62,961 bases of DNA, from positions 1 to 62,961 of the forward strand of contig CAZWDT010000004.1 of NCBI GenBank assembly GCA_964632755.1, read 5' to 3'. Both the position numbers and the translations under genes were made by a program. Below the pieces are notes generated by a model. That model saw only the letters and a list, made by a program, of their open reading frames with translations. It had not been told where the DNA came from and searched no databases. Positions 25,713-34,742 of this stretch are shown piece by piece. The DNA is from JAFGMR01 sp964632755. GTDB lineage: Archaea; Halobacteriota; Methanosarcinia; Methanotrichales; Methanotrichaceae. Numbering within the stretch: the stretch's first letter is position 1; every line of letters starts with the position of its first letter.

Positions 25713-26533
25713 CCTCCAAGGAGGAAAGGGAGTTCGACGCCCGGCTGGACCATCTCCGGGAGCGGCTGAAGGATGCAGACGACTTCAAGGTGAAGGGTGA
25801 CGTCTTCGATACCCGCACACTGATGAACATATATGCCCTGACCAAGAGAGGCTTCATCGACGCATTAGGCGGCGCGGTGAGCACGGGAAAGGAGGCAAAT
25901 ATCTTCAGTGCGGTAAGGGGAGATGGGCAGGTGGCCGTTAAGATCTATCGCATCTCTACGAGTGACTTTCGAGCCATGCAGGATTACATCGCCGGAGACC
26001 CGCGCTTTGGAGGGGTCAAGGGCACGAAGCGGTCTCTCGTCTCGGCCTGGACCAAGAAGGAGTATCGCAACCTCAAAAGGGCCGAGGAGGCTGGGGTGCG
26101 GGTACCCCTTGCGATGACGACGAGGGAGAATATACTGATCATGGAGATGGTGCTTCAGGGGGATGACCCCGCCCCCATGATAAAAGACGTGAAATTGAGC
26201 CATGAGGAGGCTCTTAGGGTCTTCAACCTGCTGGCCGATTATGTGGCGATTCTCTACAGAAAGGCCGAGCTGGTCCATGCCGATCTCAGCGAGTTCAACA
26301 TACTATACAACGGAGATCCCGTGATCATCGATATGGGCCAGTCATTGACCAGGGATCACCCCTTGGCAGAGAAGTTCCTCATGCGCGATGTGGCCAATCT
26401 ATCCCGCTTCTTCAAAAAACGCTACGGCATAGGGGACGAAGAGGTTATCTGGGAGAAGATTAGAAGCCTTCCCGGGCGGCGAGGTTGTGATGAAGGGTCG
26501 GAGTCGCCCCAATACGCCTCCGATCCAGCTTGA
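25709..26533 (+). CDS. rio1: RIO1-family serine protein kinase
   Basis: A 274-residue atypical kinase involved in small-subunit ribosome maturation. The nucleotide loop is GGAVSTGKEANIFSAV at about residue 52, the catalytic loop is HADLSEFNIL at about 189, and the metal-binding motif is IIDMGQS. The C-terminal tail beyond residue 260 is short and irregular. Overlap with aIF-1A and proximity to the KH-domain gene indicate one operon for ribosome biogenesis. Confidence 0.96.
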   Translation: MTSKEEREFDARLDHLRERLKDADDFKVKGDVFDTRTLMNIYALTKRGFIDALGGAVSTGKEANIFSAVRGDGQVAVKIYRISTSDFRAMQDYIAGDPRFGGVKGTKRSLVSAWTKKEYRNLKRAEEAGVRVPLAMTTRENILIMEMVLQGDDPAPMIKDVKLSHEEALRVFNLLADYVAILYRKAELVHADLSEFNILYNGDPVIIDMGQSLTRDHPLAEKFLMRDVANLSRFFKKRYGIGDEEVIWEKIRSLPGRRGCDEGSESPQYASDPA

Positions 26534-26560
26534 AGTAAGCGATGAAGGGTGGAGATACCT

Positions 26561-27103
26561 ATGCACATCAAGATCCCCAGTGATCGCATCGGAGTATTGA
26601 TAGGGCCGGGCGGATCTATCAAGGCCATGCTCGAGGAGCAGACCACGTCCCAGCTGGACATCGACAGCGAGACCGGCACAGTGACCGTGGCAGCGGTCGA
26701 GGATCCCCTCAAGGCCATGCGGCTCTTGGACATCGTCCGCGCCATTGGTCGCGGCTTCTCACCGGAGAGAGCGCTTCCCCTCTTGGAAGACGATATGCTG
26801 ATGCTGGACGTCATGGACCTGAGCAAGATGATGGGGACCAAGGGCGACATGGCCCGCATAAAGGGACGTATCATCGGAAAGGAAGGCAAGTCCAGGGAGA
26901 TAATCGAGCGTCTATCCGGCTCAAAGGTCTCGGTCTACGGCAAGACCGTCTCCCTGCTGGGCTACCCAGAACAGATAAGGACGGCCCGTGCGGCAATCGA
27001 GATGCTCGTCGACGGCGCTCCTCATGGCAACGTGTATGGTTTTCTGGAAAAGAGACATCAGGAGATGGCAAAGTCGGAGATCAAGAGTCAGCTCAATCTA
27101 TGA
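26561..27103 (+). CDS. KH-domain RNA-binding protein, Dim2/Pno1 type
   Basis: About 180 residues with two KH domains. The first has IPSDRIGVLIGPGGSIK near the N-terminus and the second IKGRIIGKEGKSREIIE at about residue 106. The archaeal family corresponds to eukaryotic Pno1/Dim2, which works with Rio kinases in 18S/16S rRNA 3'-end maturation. The ATG with GGTGGAGA before it is preferred over a GTG four codons upstream. Confidence 0.93.
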   Translation: MHIKIPSDRIGVLIGPGGSIKAMLEEQTTSQLDIDSETGTVTVAAVEDPLKAMRLLDIVRAIGRGFSPERALPLLEDDMLMLDVMDLSKMMGTKGDMARIKGRIIGKEGKSREIIERLSGSKVSVYGKTVSLLGYPEQIRTARAAIEMLVDGAPHGNVYGFLEKRHQEMAKSEIKSQLNL

Positions 27104-27159
27104 TATCGAGGCTCTGCCACACTAACCACATCCCGATCTTCAGCTTCAATTCCATGAGC

Positions 27160-27168
27160 TTATATATT
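27160..27168 (+). promoter_or_regulatory. Box A for the site-2 protease gene
   Basis: TTATATATT about 27-30 bases before the ATG at 27191, consistent with a very short or absent leader. Confidence 0.5.
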
Positions 27169-27190
27169 GGATCTCCAAGATACGTATCTC

Positions 27191-28816
27191 ATGGATTGGA
27201 GCATCTCCCCTAGTTCCGGCGACTGGATGCTGATTCTGGCTGCGGTAGTGGCCCTCTGCTTGCTCTGCGGCAAGGCGGTGAACGGGAGCCGTTGGATGGA
27301 GGAGCACAGGATCAGCGCCTGGGGGCCTGTGATCTTCGTAAGGACCAAGGCAGGGCTTGGCCTCCTGGATGATCTCGCCAGGCCCAAACTCTTTTGGAGG
27401 TTTCTCGCCTCCGTCGGCGTTCCTTTGGTCGTGGCGGGGATGCTCTACTTTATGGCTATCCTCCTTCTCACAAGCTACATGGTGCTAAAGGAGCCGCCGC
27501 TTCCAAGCAACTACAATGCCCCACGAAACATCCTCCTCATCCCTGGAGTCAACCAGTACATACCGCTCGTGTGGGGCTGGATCGCCCTTCTCGTCACCAT
27601 GGTAGTCCACGAGTTCGCTCACGGCATCCTCTGCCGCGTTGAAGGCGTCCGGGTCAAGTCCATGGGGCTCGCATTCCTCCTCTTCCCAATAGCAGCCTTC
27701 GTTGAGCCGGACGAGGACGAGCTATTCGGACGAGAGGAGAAGGGACGGAGGGTGGCTGCTCAAGCCACCCGAGGCGGCAGGATCAGGATACTATCCGCTG
27801 GGGTGATATCGAACTTCCTGGTGGCAGGCCTTGCCATGGCCCTCTTCTTCGGCCCAGTCATCGGTGCCATATCCCCCCTTGATCGGGTCGTGGTGGCCGA
27901 TGTTATGGCCGGAAGCTTTGCGGAGACGGCAGGCCTCGTGAAGGGGATGACTGTCCAGGAGGTCGACGGCCACCAGGTGGTGGATCTCGATTCGTTCTAC
28001 AGGGAGCTATCATCGAGTTCGTTGCTTTCAATAGGCGATGGTGGGGGAGATGGTGAAGCTGAGATCGCCCTCGATGGAAGGTCGACGAAGGGGATCATGG
28101 TCTCGGGGACCTTCTCCGAGGGCGCGGCCCGCCGGGCGGGGATGCCGGAGAGGCTCCTCATAACCAACCTCGACGGACATACCATTGCAAGCCTCGATGA
28201 GTTTCGCTCCTACATGAACGCCACACTAGCAGGGCAGGACCTCTCGATTGGGACCGATCATGGGACTTACCATGTAACGCTCGATGGAAGGGAGGACGGC
28301 AGCGGTCTGATCGGGGTCATGATATCGGGCGAGGCGGTCAACATGGGTGGGGCCACCTTCCAGATATTCCCGGCGAGGTCCTTTTTGGAGATCCTGAAGG
28401 CCATTCCCTCAGCCGGCATCTGGGGATTCAACATGCTGCTCGGGCTTCCCTTCAGCGGGATTCCCGGTGTGACGAGCGATGGCTTCGCCGGCTTCTCCGG
28501 CGAGATCGCCCACTTCTTCGAGCCCACCGGATGGGCTCTGCCCCTTGGAGGCAAGATTTTCTGGATCGCCAACCTGCTCCTTTGGGTGGGCTGGATCAAC
28601 CTCTACGCCGGCCTTTTCAACTGCCTGCCGGCAGTACCTCTCGACGGCGGCCACATATCCAGGGATCTGATCGGTGGCTTAATGGAGAGGATATTCGCAA
28701 AGGAGAGGGCGGAGAGCATGACGAGCACCGTTGTGACCTTCCTCGCATGGCTGATCTTCTCATCCCTTCTCTTCGTGATACTTGCGCCCTATCTGGCCCA
28801 TGGAATACCAAGCTGA
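27191..28816 (+). CDS. Site-2-type membrane metalloprotease with PDZ-like inserts
   Basis: A 541-residue multi-pass membrane protein of peptidase family M50. The zinc site HEFAH lies in a membrane helix (VVHEFAHGILC, about residue 139), and the third ligand region near the C-terminus reads NCLPAVPLDGGH (about 477-488). Two PDZ-like segments (around residues 235-275 and 310-345) lie between, with GMTVQEVDGH and ERLLITNLDGH. Such proteases cut membrane proteins within the bilayer, often releasing regulators. The assigned ATG follows the TATA element; a TTG eight codons upstream is less likely. Confidence 0.93.
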   Translation: MDWSISPSSGDWMLILAAVVALCLLCGKAVNGSRWMEEHRISAWGPVIFVRTKAGLGLLDDLARPKLFWRFLASVGVPLVVAGMLYFMAILLLTSYMVLKEPPLPSNYNAPRNILLIPGVNQYIPLVWGWIALLVTMVVHEFAHGILCRVEGVRVKSMGLAFLLFPIAAFVEPDEDELFGREEKGRRVAAQATRGGRIRILSAGVISNFLVAGLAMALFFGPVIGAISPLDRVVVADVMAGSFAETAGLVKGMTVQEVDGHQVVDLDSFYRELSSSSLLSIGDGGGDGEAEIALDGRSTKGIMVSGTFSEGAARRAGMPERLLITNLDGHTIASLDEFRSYMNATLAGQDLSIGTDHGTYHVTLDGREDGSGLIGVMISGEAVNMGGATFQIFPARSFLEILKAIPSAGIWGFNMLLGLPFSGIPGVTSDGFAGFSGEIAHFFEPTGWALPLGGKIFWIANLLLWVGWINLYAGLFNCLPAVPLDGGHISRDLIGGLMERIFAKERAESMTSTVVTFLAWLIFSSLLFVILAPYLAHGIPS

Positions 28817-28837
28817 ATAGAGGGATATACAATTCCT

Positions 28838-29785
28838 CTAGGCCCGCTCGGCCAGCCGGGCGACGGCGTAAGCGGGAAAGACGCGGGAGATTTTCTTGCC
28901 GTAGGTCTCTGAGATCAAGACGCAGTCTATACCATCGGCCGCCCTCGATATGACATCCTCGCCGAGCCCGGCTGCAACCACCCTCTCCAGGTCGTGCTCT
29001 TCCAATAGACGGATGATCGCAGAGCGGATCATACCCTCCTGGCGGTCGATTGCCTGCCGGGCGATCGAGAGCGCTCCCTCCTCGCCGAGCTCCTCGAAGT
29101 CGGCGCAGACGGTGCGGGAAAGCCTGTGGAGCGCGCCCTCTCTGTCCTTTGCGCCACCGTCAGGAGCGTCGCAGGCGTACGCCTCGGGCGAGAAGGCGCC
29201 GACCGCAAGATAGGCATCGGCTGCTATTGCGAATAGCTCCGAGGAGGGGGGGAATCTGCGGCCCTCCAGCTGCACCTCGGGGAGGAGCGCTGCAAGGCCA
29301 GTTCTAAGCATCCCTGTGTAGATCAGCTCTCCTTTCATCAGGCGAGCAAGATCGCTCGATTGCGCAAGCGGCCGACCTTTGATTGGGATCAGATCGGTGG
29401 TGGTCGATCCCATATCGACGAATAGGCATTCTCCAATCTCCCTCGCGATGAAGTGGGCGGATGCGGACCAGTTGGCAGCGGCAAGCTCCAGCGGGTTCTT
29501 CCAGCCAAAGCCGTTGAATCCCCAGAAACGAAGGGGGCAGGGAAACGATGCCTCGACGGCTTCGATGATGCTTTGCACTCCCTCCCTCTTGCTTGGATAG
29601 CAGTCGGCAAGCTCCCCTGTGATCACTACGGCGACCTCATGCGGGCGCGTCCTCATCGCCATATCATCGAGCGCCTCCTTGAGTGGGGCCCCACTCCAGA
29701 GCGGGAGATAAAGGCTCTCCGCAAAGCTGCCGTCGGCGCTTGCCGCCTTTGTGTTGGCTCCGCCAATGTCCAGGCCCAGGATCAT
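28838..29785 (-). CDS. mfnF: MfnF-like methanofuran biosynthesis enzyme
   Basis: About 315 residues of the hydantoinase/oxoprolinase-like ASKHA family annotated as H4MPT-linked C1-transfer proteins. The family includes MfnF, which couples glutamyl-tyramine to the furan amine during methanofuran synthesis. Motifs seen are MILGLDIGGANTKAA (phosphate 1), FVDMGSTTTDLIPI (phosphate 2) and VVAAGLGEDVISRAA (adenosine). A start eight codons upstream (ATG at 29809) is also open, but the TATA-like GCTTTTATGG is too close to it. Diverges from the FrhB-type gene. Confidence 0.82.
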   Translation of the reverse strand: MILGLDIGGANTKAASADGSFAESLYLPLWSGAPLKEALDDMAMRTRPHEVAVVITGELADCYPSKREGVQSIIEAVEASFPCPLRFWGFNGFGWKNPLELAAANWSASAHFIAREIGECLFVDMGSTTTDLIPIKGRPLAQSSDLARLMKGELIYTGMLRTGLAALLPEVQLEGRRFPPSSELFAIAADAYLAVGAFSPEAYACDAPDGGAKDREGALHRLSRTVCADFEELGEEGALSIARQAIDRQEGMIRSAIIRLLEEHDLERVVAAGLGEDVISRAADGIDCVLISETYGKKISRVFPAYAVARLAERA

Positions 29786-29861
29786 GTTCGAGGCAACGCC
29801 GCCCACCATAAAAGCTTTAGGTCAGTAGGCCACCTCTATGCCTCCATCGGAGAACCTGATC

Positions 29862-30962
29862 ATGGCTGCCAAAGAGATGTTTCCTGAGCCCAGCTTCCTG
29901 GAATGCGGATTCGGAGAGCTGGAGCACAAGGTGATTGCCCGGGAGGTATGCTGCCTCTGCGGAAGCTGCATTGCCTTCTGCCCCCGGATTGCCCAGAAAG
30001 AGAGCAGGCCGGCGCTGGTGGAGTACGACCCCCTCTGCGGCCTATGCTATGCATACTGTCCCCGGACCTTCCTGGATATGTCCGCAATCGAGGAGAAGAT
30101 CTACGGCCGCACCAGGGATGCCGGAGAGGCTCTCGGTATTCACAGGAAGGCCTCGGCTGCCAAAGCCCTTCCCCTCGCCACTGCGGCCCAGGACGGGGGA
30201 GTTGTCACAGCACTTCTGACCCATGCGCTCGATTCGGGGACGATCGACTGTGCCGTGGTGACCGGTCGAAATAATAAGTGGGAGCCGGTTCCAATTGTTG
30301 CTACCACGGCCGAGGAGATAGCAGCTGCCGCAGGCACTAAGTACACCATCTCTCCGAGCGTCACCGGGGTTCAGATGGCGATGGACCAGGGCTTTTCGAA
30401 GATCGGCTTTGTCGGAACCCCCTGTCAGATCCAGGCGCTACGGAAGGTGCAGTTCCTGGAAGAGCCCTATCAATTCGGCCAGGATAAGATAGCCCTGCTA
30501 GTGGGCCTCTTCTGCATGGAGAACTTCCAGTACGACCTTCTTATGGAAGGTCTCGTCGAGAAGACCTTCGGCATGAAGCCGGAGGATGTGGTGAAGTTCC
30601 AGATCAGCAAGGGCATGTTCAAGGCCCAGGCGAAGGACTGCGAGAAGGAGGTTCCCCTCTCGGAGACGGATCCTTTCGTCTGGAAGGGATGCGGTCCTTG
30701 CTTCGACTTTGCGTCTGAACTTGCCGACATATCGGTTGGAAGCGTTGGAAGCCCAGCTGGCTGGTCGACAGTTCTCGTCCGCACCGATATGGGCGAGGCG
30801 TTATTCGAGGGGGCGCAAGCGGCCGGAAAGATCGAGTCGAAGGCCGCCACCGGGAAGGGAATGGCCCTCTGCTCGAAGCTTGCCGGAGAGAAAGCCGCTC
30901 GATTCCAGAAGAACGTCGAAGAGATGGCAGCATCGGGGATCACATTCGACGTCTTGCGCTGA
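29862..30962 (+). CDS. FrhB/FpoF-family F420-binding iron-sulfur protein
   Basis: About 366 residues. The N-terminus has two ferredoxin-like 4Fe-4S motifs (CLCGSCIAFCP at about residue 28, CGLCYAYCP at about 58). They are followed by the FrhB/FdhB/FpoF domain that binds FAD and oxidises or reduces coenzyme F420, with GGVVTALLTHAL, KIGFVGTPCQIQALRK and LFCMENF. Two extra cysteines in WKGCGPCFDF belong to the family. No hydrogenase or Fpo genes are next to it, so it may be a stand-alone F420 partner for ferredoxin, Fpo or the HdrA-type complex. GGAGAA lies before the ATG; an earlier ATG at 29838 is possible. Confidence 0.85.
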   Translation: MAAKEMFPEPSFLECGFGELEHKVIAREVCCLCGSCIAFCPRIAQKESRPALVEYDPLCGLCYAYCPRTFLDMSAIEEKIYGRTRDAGEALGIHRKASAAKALPLATAAQDGGVVTALLTHALDSGTIDCAVVTGRNNKWEPVPIVATTAEEIAAAAGTKYTISPSVTGVQMAMDQGFSKIGFVGTPCQIQALRKVQFLEEPYQFGQDKIALLVGLFCMENFQYDLLMEGLVEKTFGMKPEDVVKFQISKGMFKAQAKDCEKEVPLSETDPFVWKGCGPCFDFASELADISVGSVGSPAGWSTVLVRTDMGEALFEGAQAAGKIESKAATGKGMALCSKLAGEKAARFQKNVEEMAASGITFDVLR

Positions 30963-30968
30963 CCACAT

Positions 30969-32141
30969 ATGCTATCCATAGGTCTTGCCGGAAAGCCCAA
31001 CTCGGGGAAGTCCACGTTCTTCAAGGCAGCGACGCTTGCGGATGTGGAGATCGCAAACTATCCATTTACAACGATCGATGCCAACCATGGCGTCTCCTAC
31101 GTTAAGGTGAGGTGCCCTTGCATCGATCTCGGAGTCTCGGGGGGGTGCGGTCGCTGCACAAAGGGCATGCGCTTCGTCCCAGTGGAGCTGATCGACGTAG
31201 CCGGCCTTGTGCCCGATGCCCATCTGGGCAAGGGCCTTGGAAACGAGTTCCTGGATAGCCTCAGGGTCGCGGAGGTCGTGATCCACGTATTGGACGCCTC
31301 AGGGGCGACCGATGCCGAGGGAAACTCGGTGGGCCTTGGGAACTACGACCCTCTCTCCGATGTGAACTTCCTCAAGCACGAGATCGGCATGTGGATCTTC
31401 GGCATCCTCAAGCGCAACTGGGAGAAGCTGATGAGGAGCTACAAGGCCATGGGAGGAAAGCCCGAGGCGATCCTTGCCGACCAGCTTGGAGGAACCGGGG
31501 TCTTGGAGGTCCACATAAGAAGAGCCCTTGCGGAGATCAAGACGGATCCGGGCACCTGGAAGGATGAGGAGCTGGAGCATTTCTCCACGCTTCTTAGGGA
31601 GTACAGCAAGCCCATGATCATCGCTGCAAACAAGGTCGACATCGCTCCGCCTGGGAACATCGACCGCCTGATGGCTCTTCCGGATCCGGTCGTGCCTGTT
31701 TCCGCTGCTGCAGAGAATGCGCTGCGCATGGCGGACAAGGCTGGGTTGATCGAGTACATCCCGGGCGATCCCGACTTTCGAATCGTCGGAGATCCTAACA
31801 AGGCCCAGCAGGCAGCGCTCGAGAAGATGCGCGAGCTTCTCCAGGAGCGCGGCACAACCGGTGTGCAGGAGTGCTTGAACCGAGCGGTCTTCGACCTCCT
31901 CGACTACATGGTGGTCTATCCTGTTGAAGACGAGAGCAAGTTTACCGACAGCAAGGGCGTTGTCCTTCCGGAGGCCTTCCTCATGAGGCGCGGCTCCACT
32001 GCCAAGGAACTTGCCTACAAGGTGCATTCCGATATCGGGGATAGCTTCCTCTTCGCAATCGATGCGAGAAGCAAGATGCGCCTTGGAGAGAAGCACGAGC
32101 TGAATGAGGGGGACGTGATAAAGATCGTCTCGACGAAATGA
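30969..32141 (+). CDS. YchF/DRG-like GTP-binding protein with TGS domain
   Basis: A 390-residue Obg-superfamily P-loop protein. GKPNSGKSTFFKAAT is the P-loop, NYPFTTIDAN is switch I, VDVAGL appears as LIDVAGLVPDAH, and AANKVDIAP is the specificity motif (NKVD). A TGS domain ends the protein with FAIDARSKMRLGEKHELNEGDVI. Archaeal members are thought to act on ribosomes. Two cysteine pairs (CPCIDLG, CGRC) in the insert are typical of the archaeal group. Confidence 0.93.
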   Translation: MLSIGLAGKPNSGKSTFFKAATLADVEIANYPFTTIDANHGVSYVKVRCPCIDLGVSGGCGRCTKGMRFVPVELIDVAGLVPDAHLGKGLGNEFLDSLRVAEVVIHVLDASGATDAEGNSVGLGNYDPLSDVNFLKHEIGMWIFGILKRNWEKLMRSYKAMGGKPEAILADQLGGTGVLEVHIRRALAEIKTDPGTWKDEELEHFSTLLREYSKPMIIAANKVDIAPPGNIDRLMALPDPVVPVSAAAENALRMADKAGLIEYIPGDPDFRIVGDPNKAQQAALEKMRELLQERGTTGVQECLNRAVFDLLDYMVVYPVEDESKFTDSKGVVLPEAFLMRRGSTAKELAYKVHSDIGDSFLFAIDARSKMRLGEKHELNEGDVIKIVSTK

Positions 32142-32420
32142 CGGCACAGGCGGCTCGATCTGCTTTTTCACTCCAACAGCGTAGGTCTCTTGAAAAGCGA
32201 ATCGCATACTTCCCATACATCGAGTACTACAACCTGGCGGAGGTCCTTCCAACCGGCGCCGCAAGCGAGAGACATGGGGTGAGATATCTGTGAATAGGGA
32301 TGGATCGCTGGGAGAGAGCCCCGGCGGTCTCTTTTCTTCCGAAGCATCCGCTGAGCTTGCCACCCTTCCGGGCCAAAACGATAGGCAGCCTTTTCTCCCA
32401 TCGCGGGCCTTTCGGCTTCC

Positions 32421-33407
32421 ATGCTGAAGCTGGGCGAGTACGAGGAGCCTGAGGCAAAGGATCTTGCCGGCTATCTGAGGAGCCTGAATATTCGATTCGA
32501 GATGAGGCCATCGATCAAGGCCGAGGTTATGACTTCCGATATCCTCACCGGCAGGGCAAGCGAGGTAAAGGAGATAATCGAGAACTACGATGAGGTCGAG
32601 CGCTACCTGGATGCCCTGAGGGCGACAGTGCCTGAATGCCAGACCATGGAAGAGCTGAGGGACCGCTACCTCAGCCTTCTCTACCCCGAATTGGGGAGCG
32701 ATGGAGATCTCATAAGCTGCGAGAGGGCTTTTATGGAAGAGGTGGACGGGGATCAAATCGGCGAAGAGCTACCAAAGGAGGAGCAAACCGATGGGAACCT
32801 CTCTGGTGAGGATCAAGCTGATGGATATCTAGAAGATGAGGAGCTATCCGATGATGAGTTCGATGACGACGATCTCTCTGATGATGACTTAGATGAGGAG
32901 GAGATCATAAGGGTGATCAGGGTATTTAAGGCCGTCGAGATCGCAACCTCAATCATTCACTTGAACGATATCCAAATAGGCGATCGAGGGGCATTGGCGA
33001 AGCTCGAGGATCCCATCGTCAGCGTACCGATCACAGTGGAAGAGGGCGATGAGCTTCCGTCCATGGCCAATAGGGTGATCTCGGTGGATCTCGAGAAGGT
33101 ATACGACATCTATGTAGACGAGGTCTCGCTGGCCTTCTCCAGGATAAATGGCGCACTCTATGGAGAGGTTTTCCATAATGAGCAGCTTATGATGTACTCG
33201 GTAAGCCAGATGGTTGAGAGTCTGATGGAGAATCCCTCTAAAAGAAAGATTCGGATGGAGGAGTTCGCCGACGAGTGCTGCGCGAAGATCAAACTGGATA
33301 GAGAGACGTTGGTGGTTGACGGATCCTCTGTGGCCGAGGATATCGCAAAGGTCCTTGAGAAGAACGGGATCATCAAGATGAAGGGCGGCTTGATCAAGTG
33401 GAAGTGA
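32421..33407 (+). CDS. Unknown protein with acidic linker
   Basis: 328 residues: an N-terminal alpha/beta part (1-105), a very acidic low-complexity linker at about 110-160 (rich in Asp, Glu and Leu, e.g. DDDDLSDDDLDEEEII), and a C-terminal domain ending KMKGGLIKWK. No family is recognised and no signal peptide or membrane helix is present. The acidic spacer and the two globular ends suggest a regulatory or nucleic-acid-mimic protein, but this is a guess. The ORF is well preserved, supporting a real gene. Confidence 0.65.
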   Translation: MLKLGEYEEPEAKDLAGYLRSLNIRFEMRPSIKAEVMTSDILTGRASEVKEIIENYDEVERYLDALRATVPECQTMEELRDRYLSLLYPELGSDGDLISCERAFMEEVDGDQIGEELPKEEQTDGNLSGEDQADGYLEDEELSDDEFDDDDLSDDDLDEEEIIRVIRVFKAVEIATSIIHLNDIQIGDRGALAKLEDPIVSVPITVEEGDELPSMANRVISVDLEKVYDIYVDEVSLAFSRINGALYGEVFHNEQLMMYSVSQMVESLMENPSKRKIRMEEFADECCAKIKLDRETLVVDGSSVAEDIAKVLEKNGIIKMKGGLIKWK

Positions 33408-33480
33408 TCGGCGTATCGAATGAAGATTATCCGGCGGATCTTCCGAAGTCCGATCGAGGACAGCCCAGCTATCCAGGGGA

Positions 33481-34470
33481 TCATCCCTCGACAAGGAAGA
33501 TCCCATCGCCTTCAAAGATGCGGATCTCCCGATCGAGGAATCGTCCTGCGGTCCAGATGTTCGTAAGCGTGTGCTTGGTGATCGCCCTCGTAGAAAAAGA
33601 GCCCCCGGCAAGGGCGAGGTAAGGGATCAGCTGGTCTGCGAGGAAGACGTCCACGGCCGCGCTCGAGCTCAGCTCCTCGATGAGGTTTGCGGCAGCATTT
33701 TGGCCCACCCGCTCCGCTGGAAGGCCGCGTTCCCCTAGAGAGCTTCCTCCCTTCAGGCCGGACCAGAGTGTGATCCCGCTTCCTGTGGATGGGGCCTGGA
33801 GCACCTCTATCTCGATCTCCCCTTGATATCTGGACCGGGCTAAGGCCTCCTCGGCGGCTTGTGCCTGCCTTTTCGCCACATGGGAGGGCAGGTTTGAAGA
33901 GTGGGATATGCCTCGAACGAGCGCAGGCACGATCGCAAGATCGGCCGGCCTGAGGGCGCCGGGCACCACATCCAGATGCACCATACCGCCCCCGCGCGGA
34001 TAGTAGCCCCTCCGGACGCGGCGGAGATGCGCCTCCACGCCGAAGCTGGAGATGGCGGGAAGGGCGACCTTCTCCAGGTAGTCGACCGTAGGGCTCCAGC
34101 GCACATCCGTTCCCCCGTTGACCTGGAGGGATGCGGGGCCTTCCCCCTTCGCGAGGGCAGGAAGCAGACACTCGATGAGGAGGGTTATGCTTCCAGCTGT
34201 GCCGATATCGATTACGAAGCTTCCACCTGCGATCCTTCCCGGACGGAAGATTACCTCCTCCGATCCGACAGCGACTCCCGAAACCTCCGCTGCTGTGATC
34301 GTGGCCATGGCCTCGATCGCCTTCACGTGTTGGGCGGCAAGGCCTGGCCTGGGCCTTGCCTTGCGTATATTGAATACTCGCACAGGCTCGCCGCACACCG
34401 CGGAGAGGGCAATGGACGTGCGCACGATCTGGCCTCCGCCCTCCCCATGGGAGCCGTCTATCTCTATCAT
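33481..34470 (-). CDS. rtcA: RNA 3'-terminal phosphate cyclase
   Basis: A 329-residue enzyme that converts RNA 3'-phosphates to 2',3'-cyclic phosphates using ATP. The signature EGGGQIVRTSIALS is at the N-terminus. RGYYPRGGGMVHLDVVPG and the catalytic-His region TNIWTAGRF follow. It overlaps the rpo11 stop by four bases (ATGA) and is the last gene of an RNA-processing operon. Confidence 0.96.
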   Translation of the reverse strand: MIEIDGSHGEGGGQIVRTSIALSAVCGEPVRVFNIRKARPRPGLAAQHVKAIEAMATITAAEVSGVAVGSEEVIFRPGRIAGGSFVIDIGTAGSITLLIECLLPALAKGEGPASLQVNGGTDVRWSPTVDYLEKVALPAISSFGVEAHLRRVRRGYYPRGGGMVHLDVVPGALRPADLAIVPALVRGISHSSNLPSHVAKRQAQAAEEALARSRYQGEIEIEVLQAPSTGSGITLWSGLKGGSSLGERGLPAERVGQNAAANLIEELSSSAAVDVFLADQLIPYLALAGGSFSTRAITKHTLTNIWTAGRFLDREIRIFEGDGIFLVEG

Positions 34471-34742
34471 TCCACAGCGGCGTTATAGCACTGCAAGAAC
34501 TCGTCGCACTGTGCTGTTATCCTTGAGGCTGCCTGCTTCATGATCTCAAGGGGATCCTCCCCTCGAGTCCTGAGCTTGAAGATCGGATTGTCCATTATTG
34601 TGAACTTGGTGTCGTATGTAGCATACGTGACACGCTCATCCTTGAGCAGCTCCGTCCTCAGAAGGTTGAGAAGCGTATGGCTTTCCCCCTCGAACTCCAT
34701 ATGCAGCTCCTTTTCATCCTTCTTTATGATCTTGAGATCCAT
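34467..34742 (-). CDS. rpo11: DNA-directed RNA polymerase subunit Rpo11 (L)
   Basis: A 91-residue subunit that dimerises with Rpo3 to form the assembly platform of RNA polymerase. Family features: EFEGESHTLLNLLRTELL and VTYATYDTKFTIMDNP. Its ATG overlaps the last base of the csl4 stop codon, so an upstream extension of the frame is not used. Confidence 0.95.
   Translation of the reverse strand: MDLKIIKKDEKELHMEFEGESHTLLNLLRTELLKDERVTYATYDTKFTIMDNPIFKLRTRGEDPLEIMKQAASRITAQCDEFLQCYNAAVE

Noticed and set aside
33512..34396. Long alternative-frame open frame inside rtcA
   Set aside because: Arg/Gly-rich shadow of a well-recognised enzyme gene.
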